A stretch of DNA of 64,000 nt from NCBI GenBank assembly GCA_026168455.1, contig CM047427.1:58915249-58979248 (forward strand), given 5' to 3'. Of this stretch, positions 1-12,183 are shown one piece after another. Numbering within the stretch: position 1 is the stretch's first letter; each line of letters starts with the position of its first letter. A model generated the notes under the pieces. That model was not told where the DNA came from. It ran no database searches and saw nothing but the letters and a program-made list of their open reading frames with translations. Origin of the DNA: Theocolax elegans (Eukaryota; Arthropoda; Insecta; Hymenoptera; Cerocephalidae). The position numbers and the translations under genes were made by a program.

Positions 1-158
1 TTATTTGAGACTGATTAGATCGAAATCAGTTGGGCCGTAACAAACTCATATGTTTTCGAAGAAACAAGTTACCATGGCCAATATCAGACTTTTGAAATTG
101 TAATTTACAAAACTATGAACATGCTCTATATGCAATTTACAAACTCTTTTGTATGAAT

Positions 159-1300
159 CATATCTGTGGCTTCCCGGAATAACCAGTTAAGTCCACTTTT
201 GATGTTTTCGAGATATTAACGTTTGAAAGTTCAAACTTAATCGCAAAATCGGAGAGATCGAGACGAGACTTGATATTGTACAATATGAATAGTACATACA
301 AAACTTAGATTTGGACGTGCATAAGACCATGCGCCCTTGTGTATTGCGCCGCTAATGTACGAAAACGTCTGAGTTAACTGGTTATTCCGGTAACTTGGAC
401 TTAACTGCTTTCCCGGTAACTATCCGTTTTTCTTTATTTAAGTGCCGATTGAGTCATTATTTCAACTATCAATGCTTACAAAATAAAGAAGAAAAGTTAA
501 AAATCAAAATTGGACGGGCATACACACATTGAAACCATTACGATTGTAGTATTGTAGTGGTACCAACACAAAACTTACTGTGAAAAAAAAATAATCAGCA
601 AGCTGGTAGCAGTAGAGGGTTAACTACTAGAAATCGAAAGAGAAAATTGAGTGATATATACACATATTATTAATTGTATAAATTATAACTGATCAAAGAT
701 TAACCAAAGATTCGTAAGAGTACAGGTCCCTGTGCTAAACTGAAAATCATAATTTTAGTTATTATTAGGTAAATAATATTTTAAATCTGTGATAGTTTTT
801 TTTACTCTGACTCACTTCTTAAAGTAAAGAAAATAAACTGTTTATTTATAATTAAAACAAACAACTGTAATAATAGTAATAACTATTGTAAAGAAAAGTT
901 TAATAAAAAAGGACTAATTTTAAAAATTGTTTTATTTAAACCTCAATATATTCAATGAATTTCGCTTCAAAATGTTATTTTACTATTGATATGAGTTAAA
1001 AAGTTATGAATTCCAATAAAAATTCAATTATTTATTAAACATTACTCGAATAAACAAAGTATTACTAGTAAAAGCTAATTATTAAGGGAATTCGGTGGAC
1101 TTAACTGGTTATTCCGAGAACTAATTTATCGCGCGTGGACTTAACTGGTTAAGTAATCGGTTATAACGTCGCCTGTACACAAATTCGGAACTTCGAACCT
1201 GGTCTAAATGATAGATAGATACTATAGCTACCCGACACTGACCCTAACTCAATTTTCAAAAAAATGGACTTAACTGGTTATTCCGGGAAGCCATAGATAT
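159..1300. mobile_element. Non-autonomous DNA element with ~35-bp TIRs
   Basis: The two ends are inverted copies of one another: 161-195 and 1265-1299 match over 35 bp with a single mismatch (core GGCTTCCCGGAATAACCAG). The core of the repeat, GGACTTAACTGGTTATTCC, recurs inside the element in altered form at about 371-394, 395-416, 1097-1121 and 1137-1150. No open reading frame of note lies between the ends, so it is non-autonomous. The flanks share AT-rich sequence and I cannot fix the target-site duplication. The superfamily is not recognised; reiterated subterminal motifs are typical of transposase-binding sites. The interior is otherwise plain AT-rich DNA. Confidence 0.7.
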
Positions 1301-2100
1301 ATACCAAAAAGTTGTTAGTTTTTGAGATAAAAATTAATAAATATGGTGAAATCACCAATTTTTGAATTAAATGATTCGCTTTGAATTGCTGTAACTATGC
1401 AGCGTCTTGAAATCAAGCTCTAAAAATTTGTCTGTGCACTTATTATGTTTTTCAACAGTTTCCTACTATTTTTAACGATTTTTATTTTTTGACATGATAA
1501 ATTAACGTGCACCTTGTTACCTTTTTTTATCGTATTCATACAGTATTGTAATTGTATACGCGTATCAGAAGTATTAATATCTTTTTTCTCTGTCGTATAT
1601 TCCGTGAAGTATGGAATTTTCAAGTCTATTTTAAATTATTACCGAAAATCCCATACCGTAAATCATAAAGGAACTGATTTTTTTTCTGTTATTATCAAAA
1701 GGCGCGATAGCGCCTGCACGCAAGTATGCAGGCGCGTAAGCCCTTATTATACAGCTAACTAACCCCTCAGATTTTTTATATTTTCGTACATTTAAAATTA
1801 TACTATTTATTTATGCAATTACAAATCTCACATCTATTTTTTATATAAGTTTTCACTTTACAATAAATCCGGTTTGAATTCATAAGTGCATAGTGGAGAA
1901 ATTCGATGTTATTAAAGTTGCTTGCTGAATTCCGATTCTCGAATTTTTGCTATTTCCACTTTCTTTTTCATTCGATGGCAACAAAAAGAGATAGCGTCAT
2001 AGGAGATGCGAAAGATAGAAAGAGACGAAATTTTTTCCATCCCGTGAGAGAACGCCTACAGAGGTAAAAACTGTTAGCAAGTTGTTTGAGAAGTGGCCGC
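1301..2100. other. AT-rich stretch without a gene
   Basis: Short open frames here have no coding character. Nothing else was recognised. Confidence 0.6.
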
Positions 2101-2105
2101 AAAGT

Positions 2106-2269
2106 GATATATATATATCTCTATAATATATAAATATTTCGCCGCCGCCGCCGCCGCCGTGTCTACGAATTCAGCATTCAACATATATATATATATGTTT
2201 TATATATATATGTTATATATATATATGTCATATATATATATATATGTTATATCTCTCTATATAAATATT

Positions 2270-2304
<35 letters not shown>

Positions 2305-2440
2305 TCTAAGAATTCAGAATTCAACATATATATATATATGTCATATATATGATATATATATATATATGTTATATATATATGTCATTTATATGTTATATAT
2401 ATGTCATATATATGATATATATATGTATGTCATATATATA
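2106..2440. repeat. Duplicated TA / GCC microsatellite module
   Basis: A module made of a TA run, the phrase AAATATTTC, a run of GCC triplets, GTGTCTA(A/C)GAATTCAG and another TA run occurs twice, at about 2106-2206 and 2241-2340. The second copy has a longer GCC run. TA-rich sequence continues to 2440. The six-frame open frames over it are low-complexity artefacts. Confidence 0.85.
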
Positions 2441-2833
<393 letters not shown>

Positions 2834-2841
2834 CGTGTTAC

Positions 2842-3139
2842 TTGTTTTTTCAAGAATAGATAATATAAGTATGTATTTTTTCCGTGCGCAAAAAAAAAGT
2901 TGTAAATATAACTTGAAAGAATGTGTATTAGTTTACTTATTCCTGTTAAAACTCATAAAATAAAAACGGACCTAAAATTTAATGTAATGTTTTTAAAAAT
3001 ATGCACAATTTTTCGAAGATAAAATAAATATTAATCAAGTATAACATACACTTTTCAAATATCTATATGTGAAATATACAATAAATTAAAAATTAAATAC
3101 ATTAATTATTGCATTTTTAAGATAATTCTATTATAAACA
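2842..3139. repeat. Dispersed direct repeat, left copy
   Basis: This segment, from TTGTTTTTTCAAGAATA to TTCTATTATAAACA, is repeated in the same orientation at 19580-19895 with scattered substitutions and one insertion in the right copy. Both copies follow a TG/TATG microsatellite. The two copies bracket the whole nested block of mobile and satellite DNA between them. Confidence 0.85.
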
Positions 3140-3788
3140 GTGATGGCAAAAGAAAATTCAAATTTTAACAGTGGCAATATAAAATACGAATTACATTTCA
3201 AAAGTTTTTCGAAAATTATTATTTTAGTAGTATTTAATTTAAATATTATTCAAATCAAAATTTAAAAATTGTATGGATATATAAGTAAGTAGATTACGTA
3301 TATTTATATAAAACAATATCTTAAATAAACAAGTATGTATTTATTAGAAACAAAAGGTTATTTAAGGAATGCCTTTGTTTATAATAATTAAAATAAATAT
3401 ATGGGGTCCGTAACAAAAGGAAAAAATAATTGGATATAATTATGGATTAAAACGCAAATTTTGAAAGAAGGTGTAAATTACGAATTACGGGAGAAATGGA
3501 AGAAACAGGTTTTTATTTATATACCGCTAAAATGTTATAAATAATTCTTTAAAACTAATACAAAAATTAATTTAATTAAGAAGAAAGTTTTATTACTCTA
3601 AAAGTACAAAATATTAATGATATATAGAACCCTTGGCGATGACTTAAATAAATTAATTTTAGGAGGTAAAGTTCTATTTAGATCCGTTTAAAGTAATCTG
3701 AAATTTTAATAGGTTTTTACTAAATACTACAATTAAGTTTATGCACTTTACTATTTTTGGTAAGTTAATTGTTCATTACCACATATAT
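3140..3788. other. AT-rich stretch without a gene
   Basis: Nothing recognised; very AT-rich with no convincing open frame or repeat. Confidence 0.6.
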
Positions 3789-5159
3789 ATGGGTGGTTCT
3801 CTGTGACATCGAAGATGAAAAAAATAAATATTGCTATAACTGTGGGAATATGTTTTAGAGGTATCCAGTAGTTCTCCTGAATTTTTTCAGATTTTTTCTG
3901 GGCCATTATTTTAAGTTACAGAGAGTCAAAGTTGACATTTTAGCACTTTTTTGCATTATATGCCCATTTTCATGAATTTTTAGCTCCCAGGGGATGCATT
4001 TTTCACTAAAAACATAAGTATGACTTTTTTCGTAAAATTTTCCGAACATTTCATTAAAAATACTTTTAAAGACATAAATGTATGCTGTCACACTCTTGTA
4101 AGCCATTTAAACCTTAAATAGTGAAAATCAGCAATTCTGCTCCGGACTCTGGTAACCTAATACTGTCTAAAAGATGTCTTTTTATAGTCAGAAACTGCCT
4201 AAAAATTTCCAGAGTGGGTCTAAATAACCTTTGGTGTAAGTTATGTCCTAAAATACGTGAAAATTAGTGATTTTATGAGGTTTATGAGGCATAAGTTACA
4301 CCAGCGGTCTTGGCCAATAATCTAACCCAAGCCATTCGAAAGCTCGCGAAAAATGTGAATTTTTGAGAGGTGTTAGATTAAAATCGATTATGGTGTAGTA
4401 GCCTTTTTGATATTCAATATGTCCGGGTGTTCTATTTCTCCGAGATTTTAAAATTAAGAAATGTAACCAGGGTAGATAAGTTCTAAAGATTAATTTAAAC
4501 AAAAGTTGTTTGTAATGTTTTTTCAAAAAAATCAACAGATTTTGAGATAAATGGCTTTAAAAATAGAAATTTTTCTAAAAAATTGAAAAATTTCCACTTT
4601 TTATGGTCAAATAACTCTTAAGGGGATGCCATACCCAACGAAAAATTGTTGTGCAGGTCCGTGCGTTCTGTTTTATCGATACCCTACATAAAATTAACCT
4701 AACAGAAAATATCTGTGGCGCCCTCTGTATTATATACTAATACATATTTAGTTGCATGCCCACAGATGGCGCTAATAAGCGAAAATGTAACACAAGGTAC
4801 AGAATACAACGCTGGTAAAAATTAATTATGTTGTTGATTGTAAAAAAATATATAACATTTACTGTAAAAGTAAATGTATAGTTTACAGCAAAACTTATAA
4901 GTACATAATATTATTGAATGTGTAACCATTCTATTGATATAATTACAGTACCATAATATCTTACCTGCTGTAAGTTTTTTAATTTTAGTTTAAAGTAATA
5001 AAGTAAGACATACATATAAACAAATGTTTTTTTACTATATACAGCAATATTATCAAATGGCAAATTATATTTGCAAACTATTCTCCGATTATACATGTGT
5101 GATATAAATACCCTGTTATAAATACAAAAAATTAAAGTATTAGCACATATGTACTAACT

Positions 5160-5475
5160 CTGCACTTTGCGTACACTTTGTTTGTACTTTATTACTGTAT
5201 TTGTACTTTATAGTAACATGTACTGTACGTACATTTTATATAGCAACGTGTACTGTACATACACTTTATGGTAACGTGAATTGTCCGTACACTTTATGGT
5301 AGTGTGCAGTGTATGTACACTTTATGAAACGTATACTGTACGTACACTTTATATGGTACCGGTTACTGTACATACACTTTATGGTAACGTGTACTGTACG
5401 TACACTTTATGATAGCGTGTACTAGACGTGCACTTTATTGTTACGTGTACTGCACGTACACTTTATGATAACGAA
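5160..5475. repeat. Minisatellite, ~30-bp unit
   Basis: About nine or ten imperfect copies of a unit close to ACTTTATGGTAACGTG followed by TACTGTACGTAC. Units vary by substitution and by small insertions such as TATGG for TGG. The half CTGTACGTAC is itself close to palindromic. Confidence 0.85.
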
Positions 5476-5940
5476 ATGTCAGTCGGTATTGTCCTTTTCA
5501 ATTTACACTTTGATTTGGATTGCAACTTAATTGAAATTTTTGATTTATAATAGATTATAACTAAAGTTTAATTTTCATTGCCATCATTTTAACACATATG
5601 TACTTTGTATAGTTTAAAATGGAGTTTCAATTGTTATTTATTTTCCCACAATGTCCACAATTATCTCAACTAATTAATATGTTTAATTCAATGTTTTAAC
5701 CACTATTAAATCAAGTACTGAGTAAAACAGTTATTGATGACCCACAAGAAAATCTACTTCTAGGGAGGCCGTTGAGTACAATTGCAAATATGTTTTATTT
5801 ATCCTGAATTTATATATATATATATATATATATTACAAAATTTATATTTATTATGACGCAGTAGAATAACTGACATTATATAATACATGGTAATATCATA
5901 ACCTAACATAACTTAATAGAAGTGCAACTAGAAATCGTAG
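5476..5940. other. AT-rich stretch without a gene
   Basis: Contains a short TA run at 5814-5832 and nothing else recognised. Confidence 0.5.
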
Positions 5941-6036
5941 TCCGTTTGCCGAGTGTAGGAAGTGCGTGTGATCGTCGAGCCGAACTGTGCACGCCCCTCT
6001 AGAGGGAACCGTCGTCTGCTAGTTTCTAACAAGCTT
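5941..6036. repeat. Direct repeat block, left copy
   Basis: Starts TCCGTTTGCCGAGTGTAGG and ends TCTAACAAGCT. It is repeated at 7551-7635 with about one difference in five. The two copies lie on either side of the solo LTR at 6083-7416 but are not its target-site duplication. Confidence 0.75.
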
Positions 6037-6082
6037 AATCGAGATATGACTACTCATGTAAAATTGTTTACTATCTACATTT

Positions 6083-7416
6083 TGTAACGGTCACGCTGGA
6101 GACTAGATCAATAAAAATAGTAATAATTTATTATAATAGTAAATAAAGGGGTTTGGGCGCCAGCCGCGTATAATCGCGGTGAATTAATAATACGATTCCT
6201 CGGCTGCGTACGAGCTGCGACGGTTTGTTGCGCGGGAATAGGTTGAGAAGGGAGAGACATGGGAAGCACACTTACCAAAGGCGTAATGAATGCAGTTTAC
6301 CTGCTACGAAGCAATCTTGTCCGTATAGAGATCGTCTCCTGAGTTGCCGCTGGAAATGCTGCTTTCCTCACACACACACGCACAAGCTAATGTTGTCAAT
6401 GTGTCGCGAAGGAGTACCGAAGAGCTCTCTCGAGTTTCCGCTAGTTCGCTGCTTCGCTGGTCGGGCCCGACGTGCGCGCGCAGCTTCTCGCATGTCGTCC
6501 GTCGGCCGCCGTCGTCTGCGCGCATCATACAGTGAGTGCTCTCAGCTATGCGTTGTATACGATGCATACGACGAAGACAGCTTCCCCTGTTGGCTGCTTT
6601 TTTGATTCGAGGTGAACACTGTTTCTGGTGATGCTGTGCTCGAGGTAACAATTATATATCGTTCCGTATTATCTTGCTTATCGGCTAATTAGTTCCTATT
6701 TGTTGCAGGTTTACGGGACGGCCGATATCGGATCTTCGCTCTCTATCGCTCTCACGGCGCTCGAACAGCTGTTACGCGTCGGGCCAGCTGCTGCAGAGTA
6801 TCGGGATTGTACAATTGATGCGATGATTACATGCTGCTTCTAAAGGTAATAACTAACTCCTGAGGGAGTGTTTATTGTATTAGAATATCTAGTATTTGAG
6901 GGTTATGGTAATGTTATGATTACATAACCCCACCTGCCAATCCTTTCCTTACATGTAACTGCCAATACGTTTATACAGCTACATGATTCCTTGTGTCCTT
7001 CTAATTAAAACAACGCCTAATTAACTAATTATTACAGCGGTTGGGAAATATTCTATGCTGCTGTTCGGTGCTGCTGGGAGTTCCATATTGGTCTTTGTTG
7101 TTGCTGAAGGTTTGCTGCTAGATTATTCTACTGATCCTGGAGGCAGTACGATGTTATGAGATGCCTCTCCTGATCATTGATGTACCTTCCTAGAGAGATA
7201 CGATGTGAGACCAGGTTCATCGTATGCCAGTCATCATCTTGCTGTGCTGCTTGTGTGCTAGCGGGGTTAGTGTTGGGTTCATGGGATGGCTGGGGTATAT
7301 TTAGGTATGTTTTAGTGTAGGTGAAATATGTGCATAGTATTGTGAGGGTAGGTAGGATAGTTTAGGTTGAAACTCACTCGCTTAACATATTGACAAGTAC
7401 AAAGTACCTTATCACA
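6083..7416 (-). mobile_element. Solo LTR, minus orientation
   Basis: On the plus strand it starts TGTAACGG and ends TTATCACA, so on the minus strand it reads TGTGATAAGG to CCGTTACA, with the TG...CA ends of an LTR. It is flanked by the 4-bp direct repeat ATTT (6079-6082 and 7417-7420). The body shares several blocks with the LTR at 61584-62824: GGGCGCCAGCCGCGT near the plus-strand start, AGGGTAGGTAGG near the other end, and a terminal stem-loop. No primer-binding site or internal region adjoins it, so it is a solo LTR. The open frames inside (for example 6225-6605) are chance frames in GC-rich U5/R-type sequence. Confidence 0.75.
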
Positions 7417-7550
7417 ATTTATATATGATTACGCATTTTTATAACTATAAACCATTATTAAATGTTTAAAAATCTATGAAAAATTAAAGTTTTTTAATTA
7501 ACCGATTATTAATTTCGTATACCCAGATAAATAGCTATAGGTCGTTGTTA

Positions 7551-7635
7551 TCCGTTTACCGAGTGTAGGAAATGAGTGTGCTCGTCGAGTCGAGATCTTC
7601 TAGAGAGAACCGTCATGTGAGAGTCTAACAAGCTC
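7551..7635. repeat. Direct repeat block, right copy
   Basis: Partner of 5941-6036, starting TCCGTTTACCGAGTGTAGG and ending TCTAACAAGCT, with a deletion of the GC-rich middle. Confidence 0.75.
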
Positions 7636-8439
7636 GGAGCAAAACCACTTATTTACAATTTTAATAATTTCTTTATAATGTTACATATTGTGTTACACTC
7701 CATGAATTTGGTCATTTTTTTAAACTTCATGTAATTTGCAGAAAAAAAGAACTTTTATGTACTTACATTGAATCAGTCAATCTTGAGTTAGAAAAGGTTA
7801 ACAGTTAAGAAAAAAAAATGAACAAATTACCGAGTTTGGTAATTAAAAAATTAGACCACTATATCCAAAACATGTAGAAAAAGGCATTTTCAAATGTTAC
7901 AGAAACCCAAAAATATTTTATCTCAATCTCGATTTGACAAAGAATTGCCTACACATATAAATAATGGTTTTATGAATATTTCGTGCAGGGAAATATTAAC
8001 ATTCACAGATAATTGTACATAGTTTATACATGTATGTATATAGTTCAAGCATACTACCTAATTTAATTAGGTTTAATATTATAGATTTTGCTTTTTACAT
8101 TTTGTACAATAATATACACTTTTAGATACGTAATTTTAATTGTTAATTCTATATTCATATTTATTTTAATTATGTTTCTTGTTTATTATTAACCAATAAT
8201 TGTCGAAAATTATTGTTTATCCATTTTATATTCTTGTAGAATAAAAGTTTCATTTTAAATTTCATTAGCTAAATAACTAAACTATCCATACCATTGTACA
8301 GTATTGATAGGTATTGTACATGATTTAACGTAATGTATTTAAATACATTTAAAGTAGAAACCCCAAGTTCTTTACGAAATACGTAATGTTGGCGACTTGT
8401 ACATGTGCAAATAAACGATAGACTCCGCTAGGAGGTACG
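7636..8439. other. AT-rich stretch before the satellite
   Basis: No gene seen. The phrase CGCTAGGAGGTACGTGCAC at about 8427 resembles the satellite hairpin arm and may be an old monomer remnant. Confidence 0.5.
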
Positions 8440-8651
8440 TGCACAGATAAACTCTAATTTTGTATTTGTTACACACTTAAAATATATATTAATAATATGA
8501 ATCTACCCCGTCCTCAAACTGTCAATAATTTAAATAATTGTTATTAAACAAATATTGCACCCAGCATTGTGTATCGGCATAATACAATGTATTTGAACGT
8601 ATAGGAGGTGCGAGCTGCAGACGGCTCGAATCGTGGCTCGCACCTCCTATA

Positions 8652-11600
8652 GAATCCAACGCTATAGACCGAGGCAGGTTATGTTTCCATTCGTATTTTT
8701 CAAATGTTCACGATATTATAACGTAAATTCTACTTTTGTAACTGCTATATATTTTAAATGTTTATTATTAATATGCCTCTACCCCTTCCTGAAGCTGTCA
8801 ATAATTTAAATAACTATTAATAAACAAATATTGCATCTAACAATGAGAGTCGGCATAATACAATGTATTTGAACGTGAATCGTGGCTCGCACCTCCTATA
8901 GAATCCAACGCTATAGACCGAGGCAGGTTATGTTTCCATTCGTATTTTTCAAATGTTCACGATATTATAACGTAAATTCTACTTTTGTAACTGCTATATA
9001 TTTTAAATGTTTATTATTAATATGCCTCTACCCCTTCCTCAAGCTGTCAATAATTTAAATAACTATTAATAAACAAATATTGCACCCAGCATTGTGTATC
9101 GGCATAATACAATGTATTTGAACGTATAGGAGGTGCGAGCTGCAGACGGCTCGAATCGTGGCTCGCACCTCCTATAGAATCCAACGCTATAAACCGAGGC
9201 AGGTTATGTTTCCATTCGTATTTTTCAAATGTTCCGATATTATAACGTAAATTCTACTTTTGTAACTGCTATATATTTTAAATGTTCCTTATTAATATGC
9301 CTCTACCCCTTCCTCAAGCTGTCAATAATTTAAATAACTATTAATAAACAAATATTGCATCTAACAATGAGAGTCGGCATAATACAATGTATTTGAACGT
9401 ATAGGAGGTGCGAGCTGCAGACGGCTCGAATCGTGGCTCGCACCTCCTATAGAATCCAACGCTATAGACCGAGGCAGGTTATGTTTCCATTCGTATTTTT
9501 CAAATGTTCACGATATTATAACGTAAATTCTACTTTTGTAACTGCTATATATTTTAAATGTTTATTATTAATATGCCTCTACCCCTTCCTCAAGCTGTCA
9601 ATAATTTAAATAACTATTAATAAACAAATATTGCATCTAACAATGAGAGTCGGCATAATACAATGTATTTGAACGTATAGGAGGTGCGAGCTGCAGACGG
9701 CTCGAATCGTGGCTCGCACCTCCTATAGAATCCAACGCTATAGACCGAGGCAGGTTATGTTTCCATTCGTATTTTTCAAATGTTCACGATATTATAACGT
9801 AAATTCTACTTTTGTAACTGCTATATATTTTAAATGTTTATTATTAATATGCCTCTACCCCTTCCTCAAGCTGTCAATAATTTAAATAACTATTAATAAA
9901 CAAATATTGCATCTAACAATGAGAGTCGGCATAATACAATGTATTTGAACGTATAGGAGGTGCGAGCTGCAGACGGCTCGAATCGTGGCTCGCACCTCCT
10001 ATAGAATCCAACGCTATAGACCGAGGCAGGTTATGTTTCCATTCGTATTTTTCAAATGTTCACGATATTATAACGTAAATTCTACTTTTGTAACTGCTAT
10101 ATATTTTAAATGTTTATTATTAATATGCCTCTACCCCTTCCTCAAGCTGTCAATAATTTAAATAACTATTAATAAACAAATATTGCATCTAACAATGAGA
10201 GTCGGCATAATACAATGTATTTGAACGTATAGGAGGTGCGAGCTGCAGACGGCTCGAATCGTGGCTCGCACCTCCTATAGAATCCAACGCTATAGACCGA
10301 GGCAGGTTATGTTTCCATTCGTATTTTTCAAATGTTCACGATATTATAACGTAAACTCTACTTTTGTAACTGCTATATATTTTAAATGTTTATTATTAAT
10401 ATGCCTCTACCCCTTCCTCAAGCTGTCAATAATTTAAATAACTATTAATAAACAAATATTGCACCCAGCATTGTGTATCGGCATAATACAATGTATTTGA
10501 ACGTATAGGAGGTGCGAGCTGCAGACGGCTCGAATCGTGGCTCGCACCTCCTATAGAATCCAACGCTATAGACCGAGGCAGGTTATGTTTCCATTCGTAT
10601 TTTTCAAATGTTCACGATATTATAACGTAAATTCTACTTTTGTAACTGCTATATATTTTAAATGTTTATTATTAATATGCCTCTACCCCTTCCTGAAGCT
10701 GTCAATAATTTAAATAACTATTAATAAACAAATATTGCATCTAACAATGAGAGTCGGCATAATACAATGTATTTGAACGTGAATCGTGGCTCGCACCTCC
10801 TATAGAATCCAACGCTATAGACCGAGGCAGGTTATGTTTCCATTCGTATTTTTCAAATGTTCACGATATTATAACGTAAATTCTACTTTTGTAACTGCTA
10901 TATATTTTAAATGTTTATTATTAATATGCCTCTACCCCTTCCTCAAGCTGTCAATAATTTAAATAACTATTAATAAACAAATATTGCACCCAGCATTGTG
11001 TATCGGCATAATACAATGTATTTGAACGTATAGGAGGTGCGAGCTGCAGACGGCTCGAATCGTGGCTCGCACCTCCTATAGAATCCAACGCTATAGACCG
11101 AGGCAGGTTATGTTTCCATTCGTATTTTTCAAATGTTCACGATATTATAACGTAAATTCTACTTTTGTAACTGCTATATATTTTAAATGTTTATTATTAA
11201 TATGCCTCTACCCCTTCCTCAAGCTGTCAATAATTTAAATAACTATTAATAAACAAATATTGCATCTAACAATGAGAGTCGGCATAATACAATGTATTTG
11301 AACGTATAGGAGGTGCGAGCTGCAGACGGCTCGAATCGTGGCTCGCACCTCCTATAGAATCCAACGCTATAGACCGAGGCAGGTTATGTTTCCATTCGTA
11401 TTTTTCAAATGTTCACGATATTATAACGTAAACTCTACTTTTGTAACTGCTATATATTTTAAATGTTTATTATTAATATGCCTCTACCCCTTCCTCAAGC
11501 TGTCAATAATTTAAATAACTATTAATAAACAAATATTGCACCCAGCATTGTGTATCGGCATAATACAATGTATTTGAACGTATAGGAGGTGCGAGCTGCA

Positions 11601-12183
11601 GACGGCTCGAATCGTGGCTCGCACCTCCTATAGAATCCAACGCTATAGACCGAGGCAGGTTATGTTTCCATTCGTATTTTTCAAATGTTCCGATATTATA
11701 ACGTAAATTCTACTTTTGTAACTGCTATATATTTTAAATGTTCCTTATTAATATGCCTCTACCCCTTCCTCAAGCTGTCAATAATTTAAATAACTATTAA
11801 TAAACAAATATTGCATCTAACAATGAGAGTCGGCATAATACAATGTATTTGAACGTATAGGAGGTGCGAGCTGCAGACGGCTCGAATCGTGGCTCGCACC
11901 TCCTATAGAATCCAACGCTATAGACCGAGGCAGGTTATGTTTCCATTCGTATTTTTCAAATGTTCACGATATTATAACGTAAATTCTACTTTTGTAACTG
12001 CTATATATTTTAAATGTTTATTATTAATATGCCTCTACCCCTTCCTCAAGCTGTCAATAATTTAAATAACTATTAATAAACAAATATTGCATCTAACAAT
12101 GAGAGTCGGCATAATACAATGTATTTGAACGTATAGGAGGTGCGAGCTGCAGACGGCTCGAATCGTGGCTCGCACCTCCTATA
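8652..12183. repeat. Satellite higher-order block 1 (13 monomers)
   Basis: Classes used: b = short monomer with CCTGAAGC; c = CACCCAGC with AAATTCTAC; d = GTTCCGAT and TTCCTTA; a = standard; e = CACCCAGC with AAACTCTAC. The order of the 13 monomers here is b c d a a a e b c a e d a. The next four monomers (12184-13259) restart the pattern as b c d a and then leave it. Confidence 0.85.

Noticed and set aside
6225..6651. 126- and 115-residue open frames
   Set aside because: They overlap on both strands inside the solo LTR, where GC-rich sequence leaves chance frames.
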